From Microcella humidisoli (GTDB lineage Bacteria > Actinomycetota > Actinomycetes > Actinomycetales > Microbacteriaceae), in NCBI RefSeq assembly GCF_024362325.1, contig NZ_CP101497.1, forward strand, positions 1,054,001-1,118,000: a stretch of DNA of 64,000 nucleotides, read 5' to 3'. The notes beneath the pieces were generated by a model. The model was not told the origin of the DNA. It did not search any database and was given only the letters and a program-made list of their open reading frames with translations. The translations under genes were made by a program, and so were the position numbers. Below, piece after piece: positions 54,704 through 62,884 of the stretch (position 1 is the first letter of the stretch; every line of letters begins with the position of its first letter).

Positions 54704-56404
54704 TCAGCCCTTCCGGTAGCTGTCGATCGCCGCGGCGCCGATGGGCGCGGCGATCGCCCACGAGTCGATGCCCGCGAAGCGCGTCAGGCGGCGCGCGGTG
54801 ACGTTCGCGGTCGTGTTGTCGACGTACCAGAGCGGGGTCGGCGAGGGCTTCCACACTCCCGTGCCGACCGTTCGCTCGACGTGCTCGGGGTCGAGCAGCA
54901 GCGCGTTGTGCACGACGCCGATGCCGCTGCCGACGTCGTCGAGCGTGTGCCCCGGGAAGGCGCCCCAGCTCGCACCGGGCATGCCGAAGATCGTGCCCGT
55001 CCAGGCGTTCACGCCGATGGCGCCGTAGCGCAGCTCCGCCACCGCGCGGTCGAACCGGCCGCCCAGCTCGTCGCGGGTGCGGGGGTGGATGTGGATGCCG
55101 GCGCCCAGATGACCGACCAGGCGGTCGTTGGCGAAGGCGACCGCGGCATCCAGGAACGCCTCCGGATCGCGCGAACCCGGCAGCCGCACGATGCCGAGCA
55201 CGGGCGCGAAGGCCTCGACCGTGAACAGGTGCTCGTCGACGCTCTCGGGGTCGAGGTGGTCGACGAGCGTGCGCGGCACGTTCGGGTCGCCGCCGAGCAC
55301 GGCCGCATCGGGGTGCATGGTGACGACCGCGAGCTGGCGGCTGGATGCGCCCGGGTAGTACGCGGGGCGTTCGGGTGCGGCGGTGAGGTATCGGCGCACG
55401 GCGGCGACGAACTCGTCGGCCCGCTGCCACGCCTCGGGGATGACGACGACCTGCGTGGCGATGCAGTTGAAGCCGCTGTTGTGCAGGCGCTGCGTGGCGA
55501 TGTTGCGGGCGACGTCGTCGACGTTCTCACTCGACCAGCCGTCCTCCGGCACGACGATCGCCGGGCCGACGCCGCCGAGCTCGCTCGTGATGGGCTTCGT
55601 CAGAAGGGGCGTGCCCGCGGCGCGCCGCTTCTCGGCGTCGACGTCGGTGCCCCACACGATCGCGTCGTGGGTGTGGCGGCTGCCGGTGATGTGCACGGCG
55701 TCGACGGCCTCGTGGTGGATGAGCGCCGCCCCGACCTCCTGCCCGCCCTCGGTGACGAGCAGCACACCGAGCTCGATGAAGGGCGCGAACGCCCGCTTCA
55801 TGGCCGCGCCGACGCCCGCGTTGACGGGGTTGAGCTTGACGACGACGGCGGATGCCTCCTGGTACAGCGCCGTGAGCACGTCGAGCGCCGGGATGCCGGT
55901 GATGTTCCCGGCCCCGAGCACGAGGGTCACGCGCGGTGCGCGGTTCGGGTCGCGCAGGGCCCGGGCGACGCCGCGCCGTGCCTGGTCGAGCGAGACGCCC
56001 GGCCGCAGCCAGAGGGTCGCCTCGTAGCCCTGCAGCACGACGTCTTTCGTCAGGTACGGGAAGACCTTCAGCGTCGTTCGGCCTCCGGGTGCCGTGCCGA
56101 GCTCGACCTCGTCGATGGGCGACCGCCCCTTCTCGACGAGCTTGAGCGTCTTCTCGATCGCGCTTGTCGCGGTGATCACCGCGTAGGGACCGCTCGACCA
56201 CTCCTCGCCCGCCGCGGGGCTGCGCGGATCGATGCCCTTGAGCGCACACGCGGCCTCGACCCAGGCTGGCGCGGCCTCGAGCGTTGCGGCCCGCACCGCC
56301 TTCAACACCGCTCGTCGCTCGCTGATCGTCATGCGCACCCAACGCTCGGCTCCCGCCTGCAGGGCGCGCAGCGACGGCTCGAGTTCGGCGATGATGGCAG
56401 GCAC
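54704..56404 (-). CDS. aldehyde dehydrogenase family protein
   Basis: A 566-residue NAD(P)-dependent aldehyde dehydrogenase-type enzyme, longer than the usual 480-500. The catalytic Cys314 sits in GFNCIATQ and the general base Glu275 in TSELGG; nucleotide-binding VTLVLGAGNITGIPALDV is present. The N-terminal 100 residues are distinctive, so the substrate is uncertain. Start GTG at 56404 has GGAGGA 5 nt upstream. The GMC gene follows after 2 bp. A promoter with TTGACA and TACAGT lies upstream and faces the divergent polyketide synthase gene. Confidence 0.85.
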   Translation of the reverse strand: MPAIIAELEPSLRALQAGAERWVRMTISERRAVLKAVRAATLEAAPAWVEAACALKGIDPRSPAAGEEWSSGPYAVITATSAIEKTLKLVEKGRSPIDEVELGTAPGGRTTLKVFPYLTKDVVLQGYEATLWLRPGVSLDQARRGVARALRDPNRAPRVTLVLGAGNITGIPALDVLTALYQEASAVVVKLNPVNAGVGAAMKRAFAPFIELGVLLVTEGGQEVGAALIHHEAVDAVHITGSRHTHDAIVWGTDVDAEKRRAAGTPLLTKPITSELGGVGPAIVVPEDGWSSENVDDVARNIATQRLHNSGFNCIATQVVVIPEAWQRADEFVAAVRRYLTAAPERPAYYPGASSRQLAVVTMHPDAAVLGGDPNVPRTLVDHLDPESVDEHLFTVEAFAPVLGIVRLPGSRDPEAFLDAAVAFANDRLVGHLGAGIHIHPRTRDELGGRFDRAVAELRYGAIGVNAWTGTIFGMPGASWGAFPGHTLDDVGSGIGVVHNALLLDPEHVERTVGTGVWKPSPTPLWYVDNTTANVTARRLTRFAGIDSWAIAAPIGAAAIDSYRKG

Positions 56405-56450
56405 GCGATTCCTCCAGGAGCAGTTCGACGGCGAACGATCCGACCCTTCG

Positions 56451-56477
56451 ACTGTAGCCGCCGGGCGGCCGTGTCAA
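56451..56477 (-). promoter_or_regulatory. promoter of the aldehyde dehydrogenase operon
   Basis: A perfect -35 TTGACA (56472-56477) and a -10 TACAGT (56451-56456) on the minus strand, spacer only 15 bp. Confidence 0.5.
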
Positions 56478-56497
56478 CCCTGCGCGTGAGCGCAGGG
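56478..56497. promoter_or_regulatory. palindrome between the ALDH and polyketide synthase promoters
   Basis: CCCTGCGC-GTGA-GCGCAGGG, a perfect 8-bp inverted repeat. It abuts the ALDH -35 and covers the -35 position of the divergent gene, whose probable extended -10 is TGCCATCAT (56503-56511). A shared operator is likely; a hairpin cannot be excluded. Confidence 0.5.
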
Positions 56498-56517
56498 GCG
56501 TGTGCCATCATTCGCGC

Positions 56518-57582
56518 ATGGCTCGGATTCTGGCGGTGGCACCCGTACTGCCCGGGCACGTGGCCACGCAGGCCGAGATCACGGCCGAGCTTGCCGCGGG
56601 CATGACCGACGATCTGGCGGCTCGCGCGGTCATGCAGCGCATCCATGCCGCGAGCGGCATCGAGACCCGGCACCTGGCTCTGCCGCTTGCCGAGTACCGC
56701 GGCATCGAGGGCTTCACGGCCACCAACGCGCTGTTCGCCGAGCTGGCCCTGCCCCTCGCCGAGCGCGCGGTGACGGCGGCGCTCGCCGAGGCGGGCCTGC
56801 GGGTCGACGAGGTCGACCACCTGTTCTTCACGACCGTCACGGGTCTCGGCGCCCCCTCGCTCGACGCGCAGCTCGCGACGAGCATGGGGTTCCGCCCCGA
56901 CCTGCGGCGGGTTCCGAGCTTCGGCCTCGGCTGCGTCGCGGGCGCCGCCGGGCTCGCGCGCGTCGCCGACTACCTGGCCGGGCATCCTCAGGGCGTCGCC
57001 CTGCTCGTCGCCGTCGAGCTGTGCTCGCTCACCCTGCAGTGGGACGACCCCTCGATGGCCAACGTCGTCGGTACCGGCATCTTCGGCGACGGCGCCGCCG
57101 CGGTCGTCATGGTGGGGGATGCGCACCCCTTGCTGCCGGCATCGCCCGGGCCGCGCGCCCGAGTCGTCGCGAGCCGCAGTGCCCTCTACCCCGAGAGCGC
57201 CGAGATGATCGGCTGGCGCATCGGCGAGAGCGGATTCCGCCTCATGCTCGCCGCGGGCGTGCCGGCGCTCATCGACGGCAACTTCGCCGGGGCGGTCGAC
57301 GAGCTGCTCGCCGAGGTCGGCTGGACCCGCGCCGACGTCGACGACTGGATCGCGCATCCGGGCGGGCCGCGCGTGCTCGAATCGTTCAGCGCCGCGCTCG
57401 ACCTCGCGCCCGCCGCGCTCGCGTCAAGCTGGGCCGTGCTCGCCCGCGCCGGCAACATGTCGTCGGCCGCCGTGCTGCACGTGCTCGCCGAGGTGGGCCC
57501 GCGCCCCGCGGGCACGCGCGCCGTGCTGTTCGCCCTCGGGCCGGGGGTCACGGCCGAGATCGTCGCATTGGAGTGGTCATGA
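56518..57582 (+). CDS. type III polyketide synthase (alkylpyrone/alkylresorcinol synthase-like)
   Basis: A 354-residue chalcone-synthase-fold enzyme that condenses fatty acyl-CoA with malonyl-CoA units. The catalytic triad is Cys139 (FGLGCVAGAAGL), His280 (WIAHPGG) and Asn313 (AGNMSSAAV). The methyltransferase gene overlaps its stop by ATGA, the same BpsA-BpsB pairing that makes methylated alkylpyrones in Bacillus, and a flavoprotein follows. The product is probably a membrane-associated alkylpyrone or alkylresorcinol. A possible -10 ends 6 nt before the ATG. Confidence 0.9.
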   Translation: MARILAVAPVLPGHVATQAEITAELAAGMTDDLAARAVMQRIHAASGIETRHLALPLAEYRGIEGFTATNALFAELALPLAERAVTAALAEAGLRVDEVDHLFFTTVTGLGAPSLDAQLATSMGFRPDLRRVPSFGLGCVAGAAGLARVADYLAGHPQGVALLVAVELCSLTLQWDDPSMANVVGTGIFGDGAAAVVMVGDAHPLLPASPGPRARVVASRSALYPESAEMIGWRIGESGFRLMLAAGVPALIDGNFAGAVDELLAEVGWTRADVDDWIAHPGGPRVLESFSAALDLAPAALASSWAVLARAGNMSSAAVLHVLAEVGPRPAGTRAVLFALGPGVTAEIVALEWS

Positions 57583-58109
57583 GCGTCGTGCTGTACATCG
57601 CCCTCGTGCTCGCGACGGGCGTCGAGCGCCTGGTCGAGCTCGTCATCTCGAAGCGCAACGCGGCACACGCCTTCGCGCAGGGCGGGGTCGAGCACGGCAA
57701 AGGCCACTTCCCGTTCATGGTCGTGCTGCACACGGGGCTGCTGCTCGCGTGCATCGTCGAGGTCGTGCTGCTCGACCGCCCGTTCATCGGCGCGCTCGGC
57801 TGGCCCATGCTCGTCATCGCCCTGCTGTGCCAGGCGGGCCGTTATTGGGTCATCGCCTCGCTCGGCCGGCAGTGGAACACGCGCGTCATCGTCGTGCCGG
57901 GCGCGACGCGCGTGACGCGCGGCCCGTACCGCTGGCCGTGGCTGCGCCACCCGAACTACTGGATCGTCGCGATCGAGGGCATCGCGCTGCCGCTCGTGCA
58001 CTCGGCGTGGATCACCGCGATCGTGTTCACGGTGCTCAACGCCGTGCTGCTGCTCGCCTTCCGCATCCCGACCGAGAATCGCGCGCTCGCCGCGCTGCGC
58101 TCGACATGA
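57579..58109 (+). CDS. isoprenylcysteine carboxyl methyltransferase-like O-methyltransferase (BpsB-like)
   Basis: A 176-residue polytopic membrane protein of the ICMT/YpbQ family. Four to five helices, with the SAM-binding C-terminal part GPYRWPWLRHPNYWIVAIEGIALPL (conserved RHPNY at 126-145 region) and a late PTENRAL. In Bacillus subtilis BpsB (YpbQ) O-methylates alkylpyrones made by BpsA; the overlap with the type III synthase gene supports the same job here. The flavoprotein gene overlaps its stop (ATGA). Confidence 0.87.
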   Translation: MSVVLYIALVLATGVERLVELVISKRNAAHAFAQGGVEHGKGHFPFMVVLHTGLLLACIVEVVLLDRPFIGALGWPMLVIALLCQAGRYWVIASLGRQWNTRVIVVPGATRVTRGPYRWPWLRHPNYWIVAIEGIALPLVHSAWITAIVFTVLNAVLLLAFRIPTENRALAALRST

Positions 58110-59146
58110 GGGCGTTCGACGCCGATGTGCTCATCGCCGGCGGCGGCCCGATCGGCCTCGCCACGGCGCTCGAGCTGAACGCGCGCGGGCTCACGGCGAT
58201 CGTGCTCGAGCCCCGGTCCGGCACGATCGACAAGGCCTGCGGCGAAGGGCTCATGCCCGGGGCGCTCGCTGCCCTCGGCCGGCTCGGCGTGGACCCGGCG
58301 GGGCACCCGCTGCGGGGCATCCGGTATCAGGATGCGCGCCGCGCCGTCACCCACCGCTACCGCTCGGCGGCCGGCCGGGGAGTGCGCCGCACGGTGCTAC
58401 ACGACGCGCTGCGGGCCCGCGCGGCCGAGGTCGGTGTCGAGACGCGAGCGCTTCGCGTCGACGAGGTCGCCCAGCACGACGACTACGTGACCGTCGACGG
58501 GATGCGCGCCCGCTGGCTCATCGGCGCCGACGGGCTGCACTCGACCGTGCGCACGGCCGCGGGCCTCGACCGGCCCGCGCGCGCATCATCGCGCGACCGG
58601 CGCCGGTACGGGCTGCGGCAGCACTTCGCCGTCGCGCCGTGGAGCGACCTCGTCGAAGTCACCTACCTGCCCGAGGCCGAGCTGTACATCACCCCCGTCG
58701 ATGAGGGCACGGTGGGCGTGGCGGTGCTCGCGCCGCGGCCCCTCGACCTGGAGGCGGCGCTCGCGCAGGCCCCTTCCGTGCGTGAGCGGCTCGCGGGCGC
58801 GGCCGAGGCGAGCACGCTGCGCGGTGCCGGTGCCCTGCGGCAGCGCACGCGCGCCCGCACGGCCGGCCGCGTCGCGCTCGTCGGCGACGCCTCGGGGTAC
58901 GTCGATGCGCTCACCGGCGAGGGGCTGCGCGTCGGTCTCGCGCAAGCCGAGGTGCTCGCCGACTGCCTCGCGCGCGACGACCTGCGCGGTTACGAGCGCG
59001 CGTGGGCGCGCTCGACGCGCGACTTCCGCGTGCTGACCGCCGGGCTGCTCGCCGCCGCGACCTCGCCCGTGCGCGGGCTCATCGTGCCCGCGGCGGCCGC
59101 GCTGCCGCGCGTCTTCGGCGCGGTCGTCGAGCGACTCGCGCGCTGA
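58106..59146 (+). CDS. FAD-dependent monooxygenase/reductase of the polyketide operon
   Basis: A 346-residue group A flavoprotein (UbiH/geranylgeranyl-reductase-like). The FAD motif VLIAGGGPIGLATALEL starts near residue 8; an IDKACGEGLMPGALAAL segment is typical of geranylgeranyl-reductase relatives; ADGLHSTVR and GRVALVGDASGYVDALTGEG bind flavin. It could hydroxylate or reduce the polyketide lipid or its acyl chain. Third gene of the coupled operon; convergent with the HAD gene 10 bp later. Confidence 0.83.
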   Translation: MRAFDADVLIAGGGPIGLATALELNARGLTAIVLEPRSGTIDKACGEGLMPGALAALGRLGVDPAGHPLRGIRYQDARRAVTHRYRSAAGRGVRRTVLHDALRARAAEVGVETRALRVDEVAQHDDYVTVDGMRARWLIGADGLHSTVRTAAGLDRPARASSRDRRRYGLRQHFAVAPWSDLVEVTYLPEAELYITPVDEGTVGVAVLAPRPLDLEAALAQAPSVRERLAGAAEASTLRGAGALRQRTRARTAGRVALVGDASGYVDALTGEGLRVGLAQAEVLADCLARDDLRGYERAWARSTRDFRVLTAGLLAAATSPVRGLIVPAAAALPRVFGAVVERLAR

Positions 59147-59156
59147 CGGGTTCTGA

Positions 59157-59813
59157 CTACGCCAGACCGAGCAGGGCGCGCAGCTCGTCGGTGTCGTGCA
59201 CGACGGCGCGGGCGTGCGCGAACTCCTCGGGGGTGCCGTAGCCCCACGACACGGCGATCGTCGGAATACCGTGGGCCGCGGCCCCTTCGACGTCGTGCAC
59301 GCGATCGCCGATCATGACGGGGCGCGTGAGATCAGCATCCATCGCCCGCAATCGCACCAGCGCCTCGGCGACCACGTCGGCCTTGGCGCTGCGCACCTCG
59401 TCGGCCGACGCCCCCGTGATGATGTCGAAGTGGTGGGCGATCGTGAAGTGCTCGAGCATCAGCGTCGCCGGCAGCTCGGGCTTCGAGGTGGCGAGGCTGA
59501 GCGGGATTCCCGACGCGGCGATGTCGCGCACGAGTTCGCCCATGCCCGCGTAGAGGGTCGCGTCGTAGGCGCCGCGGTCGAGGTAGCGCTCGCGGTAGAC
59601 CTCGAGGGCGCGCTCGCGCTCGGCAAGGGTCATGCCGGCGCGGTCGCGGAACGAGTCGAGAATCGGCGGGCCGACGTAGCGCAGCAGCTCGTCCTGGTCG
59701 GGAATGGGCAGCCCGAGCTCGGCGAACGTGTAGGCGAGCGTGTCCGTGATGCCGGGAGCCGAATCGGTGACCGTGCCGTCGAGATCGAGCAGGATCGCCG
59801 TGTAGGGGTGCAT
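59157..59813 (-). CDS. HAD-superfamily hydrolase (phosphoglycolate phosphatase-like)
   Basis: A 218-residue HAD phosphatase: nucleophile Asp10 and Asp12 in LLDLDGTVTDS, a helical cap inserted after motif I, LATSKPE (motif II), and MIGDRVHDVEGA (motif IV). Resembles Gph/PpaX-type phosphatases; the substrate cannot be set. The start MHPYTAILL was preferred because TAGGCT lies 7 nt upstream, giving a leaderless message; a longer form would begin at 59846 upstream of that -10. Confidence 0.88.
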   Translation of the reverse strand: MHPYTAILLDLDGTVTDSAPGITDTLAYTFAELGLPIPDQDELLRYVGPPILDSFRDRAGMTLAERERALEVYRERYLDRGAYDATLYAGMGELVRDIAASGIPLSLATSKPELPATLMLEHFTIAHHFDIITGASADEVRSAKADVVAEALVRLRAMDADLTRPVMIGDRVHDVEGAAAHGIPTIAVSWGYGTPEEFAHARAVVHDTDELRALLGLA

Positions 59814-59820
59814 GGGGTCG

Positions 59821-59826
59821 AGCCTA
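59821..59826 (-). promoter_or_regulatory. -10 element of the HAD gene
   Basis: TAGGCT on the minus strand, 7 nt before the ATG at 59813. Confidence 0.5.
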
Positions 59827-59855
59827 GGCGCGCCGGCTGTGCTCATCGAGGAGAC

Positions 59856-60551
59856 TCAGAAGAGCCGGGGCACCCCGTCGTCCATGCCGCGCATGGCGTC
59901 GTAGTCGAGCAGCAGGCAGCGGATGCCGCGGTCTTCGGCGAGCGTGCGTGCCTGCGGCGTGATCTCCTGCGCCGCGAAGACTCCCGCGACGGGCGCGAGC
60001 AGCGGGTCGCGGTTCATGAGCTCGAGGTAGCGCGTCAACTGCTCGACGCCGTCGATGCCGCCCCGGCGCTTGATCTCGACGGCGACGGATGCTCCGCTCG
60101 CGTCGCGCGCCAGAATGTCGACCGGGCCGATCGCCGTCATGTACTCGCGGCGCACGAGCGAGAAGCCCTCGCCCAGCAGCTCGATGTGCTCGGCCAGCAG
60201 CTTCTGCAGGTGGGCCTCGACGCCGTCTTTCTGCAGGCCGGGGTCGACGCCCAGCTCGTGCGCCGAGTCGTGCAGCACCTCGTGGATGCTCACGACGAGC
60301 AGGTCGGCGGTCTTCGCGTGCGTGACGCGCCAGAGTTCGAGCACGCCGGCCTCGCGCTGGTCGTCGTCGGGCTCGTCAATGACGAGCGTGCACGGCGGGC
60401 TCATCCAGTTGAGCGGCTTGTAGCTGAGTGCGTCGGCGTGCACGAGCAGGCTGCCGTCGCTCTTGTGGATGAGCAGGCGCGTCGCGAGCGGCAGGTGCGC
60501 ACTGAGCCGGCCCGCGTAGTCGACGGAGCAGCGGGCGATGACGAGGCGCAT
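59856..60551 (-). CDS. nucS: mismatch-specific endonuclease NucS/EndoMS
   Basis: A 231-residue nuclease that provides non-canonical mismatch repair in actinobacteria lacking MutS/MutL. An N-terminal dimerisation domain ([16 protein letters not shown]) and a C-terminal nuclease domain with GPVDILARD and [22 protein letters not shown], retaining the D and E-x-K catalytic residues. TAGGCT ends 6 nt before the ATG. The C-terminal end is RLF, a possible clamp-binding tail; dnaN is in this window. Confidence 0.94.
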   Translation of the reverse strand: MRLVIARCSVDYAGRLSAHLPLATRLLIHKSDGSLLVHADALSYKPLNWMSPPCTLVIDEPDDDQREAGVLELWRVTHAKTADLLVVSIHEVLHDSAHELGVDPGLQKDGVEAHLQKLLAEHIELLGEGFSLVRREYMTAIGPVDILARDASGASVAVEIKRRGGIDGVEQLTRYLELMNRDPLLAPVAGVFAAQEITPQARTLAEDRGIRCLLLDYDAMRGMDDGVPRLF

Positions 60552-60557
60552 CCTCTC

Positions 60558-60563
60558 AGCCTA
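60558..60563 (-). promoter_or_regulatory. -10 element of nucS
   Basis: TAGGCT on the minus strand, 6 nt before the nucS ATG; leaderless start expected. Confidence 0.55.
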
Positions 60564-60578
60564 CGGTCGTACGTTTCT

Positions 60579-60650
60579 GCCGAATGACGGAAGATCGGCA
60601 CCCAGCAGCCCGCTATCCGACCTCGAACAGGCTAATCTCCGTCATTTGGC
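60579..60650. repeat. 13-bp inverted repeat between nucS and the SDR gene
   Basis: GCCGAATGACGGA (60579-60591) and TCCGTCATTTGGC (60638-60650) are inverted copies with one mismatch, 46 bp apart. They flank the region upstream of the nucS promoter. Function unknown; paired binding sites or a remnant of a small mobile repeat are possible. Confidence 0.5.
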
Positions 60651-60658
60651 GGGCGGGC

Positions 60659-61480
60659 TCAGGCCCAGAGGCCGGGGCGGCGCTCCTCGGCGATGCCGTT
60701 GCCGCCGTCGACAACGAGCAGCTGGCCGGTGATGTAGCTCGCGCCCGGGCTCGCGAGCCAGGCGATCGCGCTCGCGATCTCGTCGGGCCGGCCGCTGCGC
60801 CCGAGCGGCACGAGCGCGCCCTCCTCCGCCTCCTGCGGCAGCTGCGAGCCGGTCGCGATCCAGCCCGGGGCGACGGCGTTGACGGTGATGCCGGTGCGCG
60901 CCTCGTCGACCGCGAGTCCGCGCGTGAAGCCGAGCACGCCGGCCTTCGCCGTGGCGTAGCCGAGGTCGTCGCGCGCGGCCTGCACGGCCCCGGTCGTCGA
61001 GGCGACGCTGATCACACGCCCCCAGCCCTGCGACCGCATGCCCGCGATGACGGCACGCGTCACCAGGAACACGCTCGTCAGGTTCACGTCGACGGCGCTG
61101 CGCCACTCGTCGATGCTCATGCCGATGTCGCCCCGCGGCATCTCTTCGCCGACCGCCACCATGCCGGCGTTGTTGACGAGGATGCTGAGCTCGCCCACCG
61201 CCGCGACGGCAGCCGCGACCGCCGCGGTCGCGCCCTGCTCGGTCTCGAGCCGCGCCACCACCCCGTGCGCCTCGAAGCCCAGCGCGGCCAGCTCGGCCAC
61301 GCGCTCGTCGATACGGGAGGTCGTGGCGGTCATGACGACGCGGGCTCCCCGCTCGGCGAGCGCGCGAGCCGTGGCGAAGCCGATGCCCGAGGCTGATCCG
61401 CACCCGGTGACGAGGGCCGCGCGGCCTGTCAGATCGAGGTCGGCGGGGAGAGCGGGGCGTGCGGAGGCGGAGCTCGTCAT
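60659..61480 (-). CDS. short-chain dehydrogenase/reductase
   Basis: A 273-residue classical SDR: cofactor motif TGCGSASGIGFATA (TGxxxGxG with a longer insert), NNAG, catalytic Ser in SVAST, YATAK (Tyr and Lys), and PGWIATG. C-terminal GQLLVVDGGNG is as in FabG-type 3-ketoacyl reductases, but substrate is unknown. TAGGCT ends 6 nt before the ATG. It begins 10 bp behind the MFS gene end, yet seems to have its own promoter inside that gap. Confidence 0.88.
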   Translation of the reverse strand: MTSSASARPALPADLDLTGRAALVTGCGSASGIGFATARALAERGARVVMTATTSRIDERVAELAALGFEAHGVVARLETEQGATAAVAAAVAAVGELSILVNNAGMVAVGEEMPRGDIGMSIDEWRSAVDVNLTSVFLVTRAVIAGMRSQGWGRVISVASTTGAVQAARDDLGYATAKAGVLGFTRGLAVDEARTGITVNAVAPGWIATGSQLPQEAEEGALVPLGRSGRPDEIASAIAWLASPGASYITGQLLVVDGGNGIAEERRPGLWA

Positions 61481-61486
61481 GCGGTG

Positions 61487-61492
61487 AGCCTA
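61487..61492 (-). promoter_or_regulatory. -10 element of the SDR gene
   Basis: TAGGCT on the minus strand, 6 nt before the ATG and overlapping the MFS stop region. Confidence 0.5.
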
Positions 61493-62788
61493 GGGGCGGG
61501 CATCCTGAGCCGGGGCGGCGGCCTCGGCGGGCACGGCTGTGTCGGAAGCGGGCGTGGCCGTGTCATCAGCCGACCCGCGCGCCGCCGAACCGCTCTCGCG
61601 CGCTGCGGGCGTCGCGATGAAGGCGACCCCGATGAGCACGAGCACGACCCAGAACGCCGAGAGCAGCCCGATGGCCTCGCCGAGGAACCCGATGAGCGGC
61701 GGGCCGACGAGGAAGGCGAAGTAGCCGACCGTCGCGACGGCGGAGACGCGCGCGGCGGCCTTCGCCGGGTCGTCGGCTGCGGCCGACATGCCGACGGGGA
61801 ATCCGAGCGAGGCGCCGAGGCCCCACGCGACGATGCCGATCGCGGCAGCGACGGGGGAGTCGATGAGGATGAGCACGGCGAGACCGGCGATCGCGAGCAG
61901 GGCCGAGGCCCGCAGCACGGGTACGCGCCCGAAGCGGTCGAGCACCCACACGCCGCCGATGCGGCCGATGGTCATAGCGGTGGCGAAGAGGGTGAAGTAC
62001 AGCGCGCCCGTGGCCTCATCGACGCCGCGGTCGTCGACCATGGCGAGGGCGAGCCAGTCGTTCGCCGATCCCTCGGCGAAGGCCATGCCGAGCACGATGA
62101 GGCCGATGATGAGCGTGCGCGGCTCGCGCCAGATCGCCATGCGCTCGGCGAACGTCGTGCGGGCGGGGCCGTCGCCGTCATCGTCAAGGCCCGGCAGGGC
62201 CCGGTGCTTCGGCAGGAAGCGGACGACGACGAGCGCGCCCGCTCCGAGCAGCACGGCCATGAGCACGGTGTGCACGTCGACGCCGAGGCCGAGGGCGCTG
62301 ACGCCCGCCGCGATGCCCGCTCCCGTGATGGTGCCGAGGCTCCACGAGGCGTGGAACCACGGCATGATGCTGCGGCCCTGCGCCTGCTCGACGGCCGCAC
62401 CTTCGACGTTCATGGCCACGTCGGTCATGCCCGAGGCGGCTCCGAAGACCATGAGACCGATGAACGTCACGGCGAAGCTCTGCAGCGTCGCGGCGCCGAT
62501 GCCCATGAGGGCGAGGGCGCCGAGGCTCGAGAGCAGGGCGACGAGGATCGTCGTGCGCGAGCCGATGCGTGCGATGACGTGCGACGAGGCGAGCAGCCCG
62601 ATGATCGACCCACCGGCCATGCCCATGATGAGGATGCCGAACTCGTCGGTGCGCACGTCGAGCGCGTCGCGCACGGCGGGGGTGCGCGCGAACCAGGTGG
62701 CCATGGCGAGGCCGTTGATGGCGAAGACAGCGAAGACGGCGATGCGCCAGGCGGCGAGGGTGGGCAGGGTGCCGGTGGAGGTGGACAC
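61490..62788 (-). CDS. major facilitator superfamily transporter
   Basis: A 432-residue 12-helix MFS protein. GRIGGVWVLDRFGRVPVLR is the mid-protein MFS signature loop; MNVEGAAVEQAQGRSIMPWFHASWSLG near residues 127-153 is characteristic of a sugar/drug-exporter group (YbjJ/FucP-like). The C-terminal 40 residues are a soluble Ala/Ser/Asp-rich tail. Start GTG at 62788 has AAAGG upstream. Divergent from the LacI gene with a shared palindromic operator, so repression by it is likely. Substrate unknown. Confidence 0.88.
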   Translation of the reverse strand: MSTSTGTLPTLAAWRIAVFAVFAINGLAMATWFARTPAVRDALDVRTDEFGILIMGMAGGSIIGLLASSHVIARIGSRTTILVALLSSLGALALMGIGAATLQSFAVTFIGLMVFGAASGMTDVAMNVEGAAVEQAQGRSIMPWFHASWSLGTITGAGIAAGVSALGLGVDVHTVLMAVLLGAGALVVVRFLPKHRALPGLDDDGDGPARTTFAERMAIWREPRTLIIGLIVLGMAFAEGSANDWLALAMVDDRGVDEATGALYFTLFATAMTIGRIGGVWVLDRFGRVPVLRASALLAIAGLAVLILIDSPVAAAIGIVAWGLGASLGFPVGMSAAADDPAKAAARVSAVATVGYFAFLVGPPLIGFLGEAIGLLSAFWVVLVLIGVAFIATPAARESGSAARGSADDTATPASDTAVPAEAAAPAQDARP

Positions 62789-62842
62789 AGCGGCCTTTCG
62801 AGAGCGTGGGGTGGGGCGGAGGCCCGGGGTGGGGCTGGCGAG

Positions 62843-62856
62843 TCGAATCGATTCGA
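62843..62856. promoter_or_regulatory. palindromic operator for the LacI-family regulator
   Basis: TCGAATCGATTCGA is a perfect 14-bp palindrome with a central CG, the usual LacI-family operator form. It overlaps a probable -10 for the MFS gene (TATCGA, 62853-62858 minus) and lies 14 bp before the regulator's -10 TACAGT (62871-62876). The regulator would repress both genes. Confidence 0.7.
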
Positions 62857-62884
62857 TAGCAGAGTTCGACTACAGTAACAGCCG

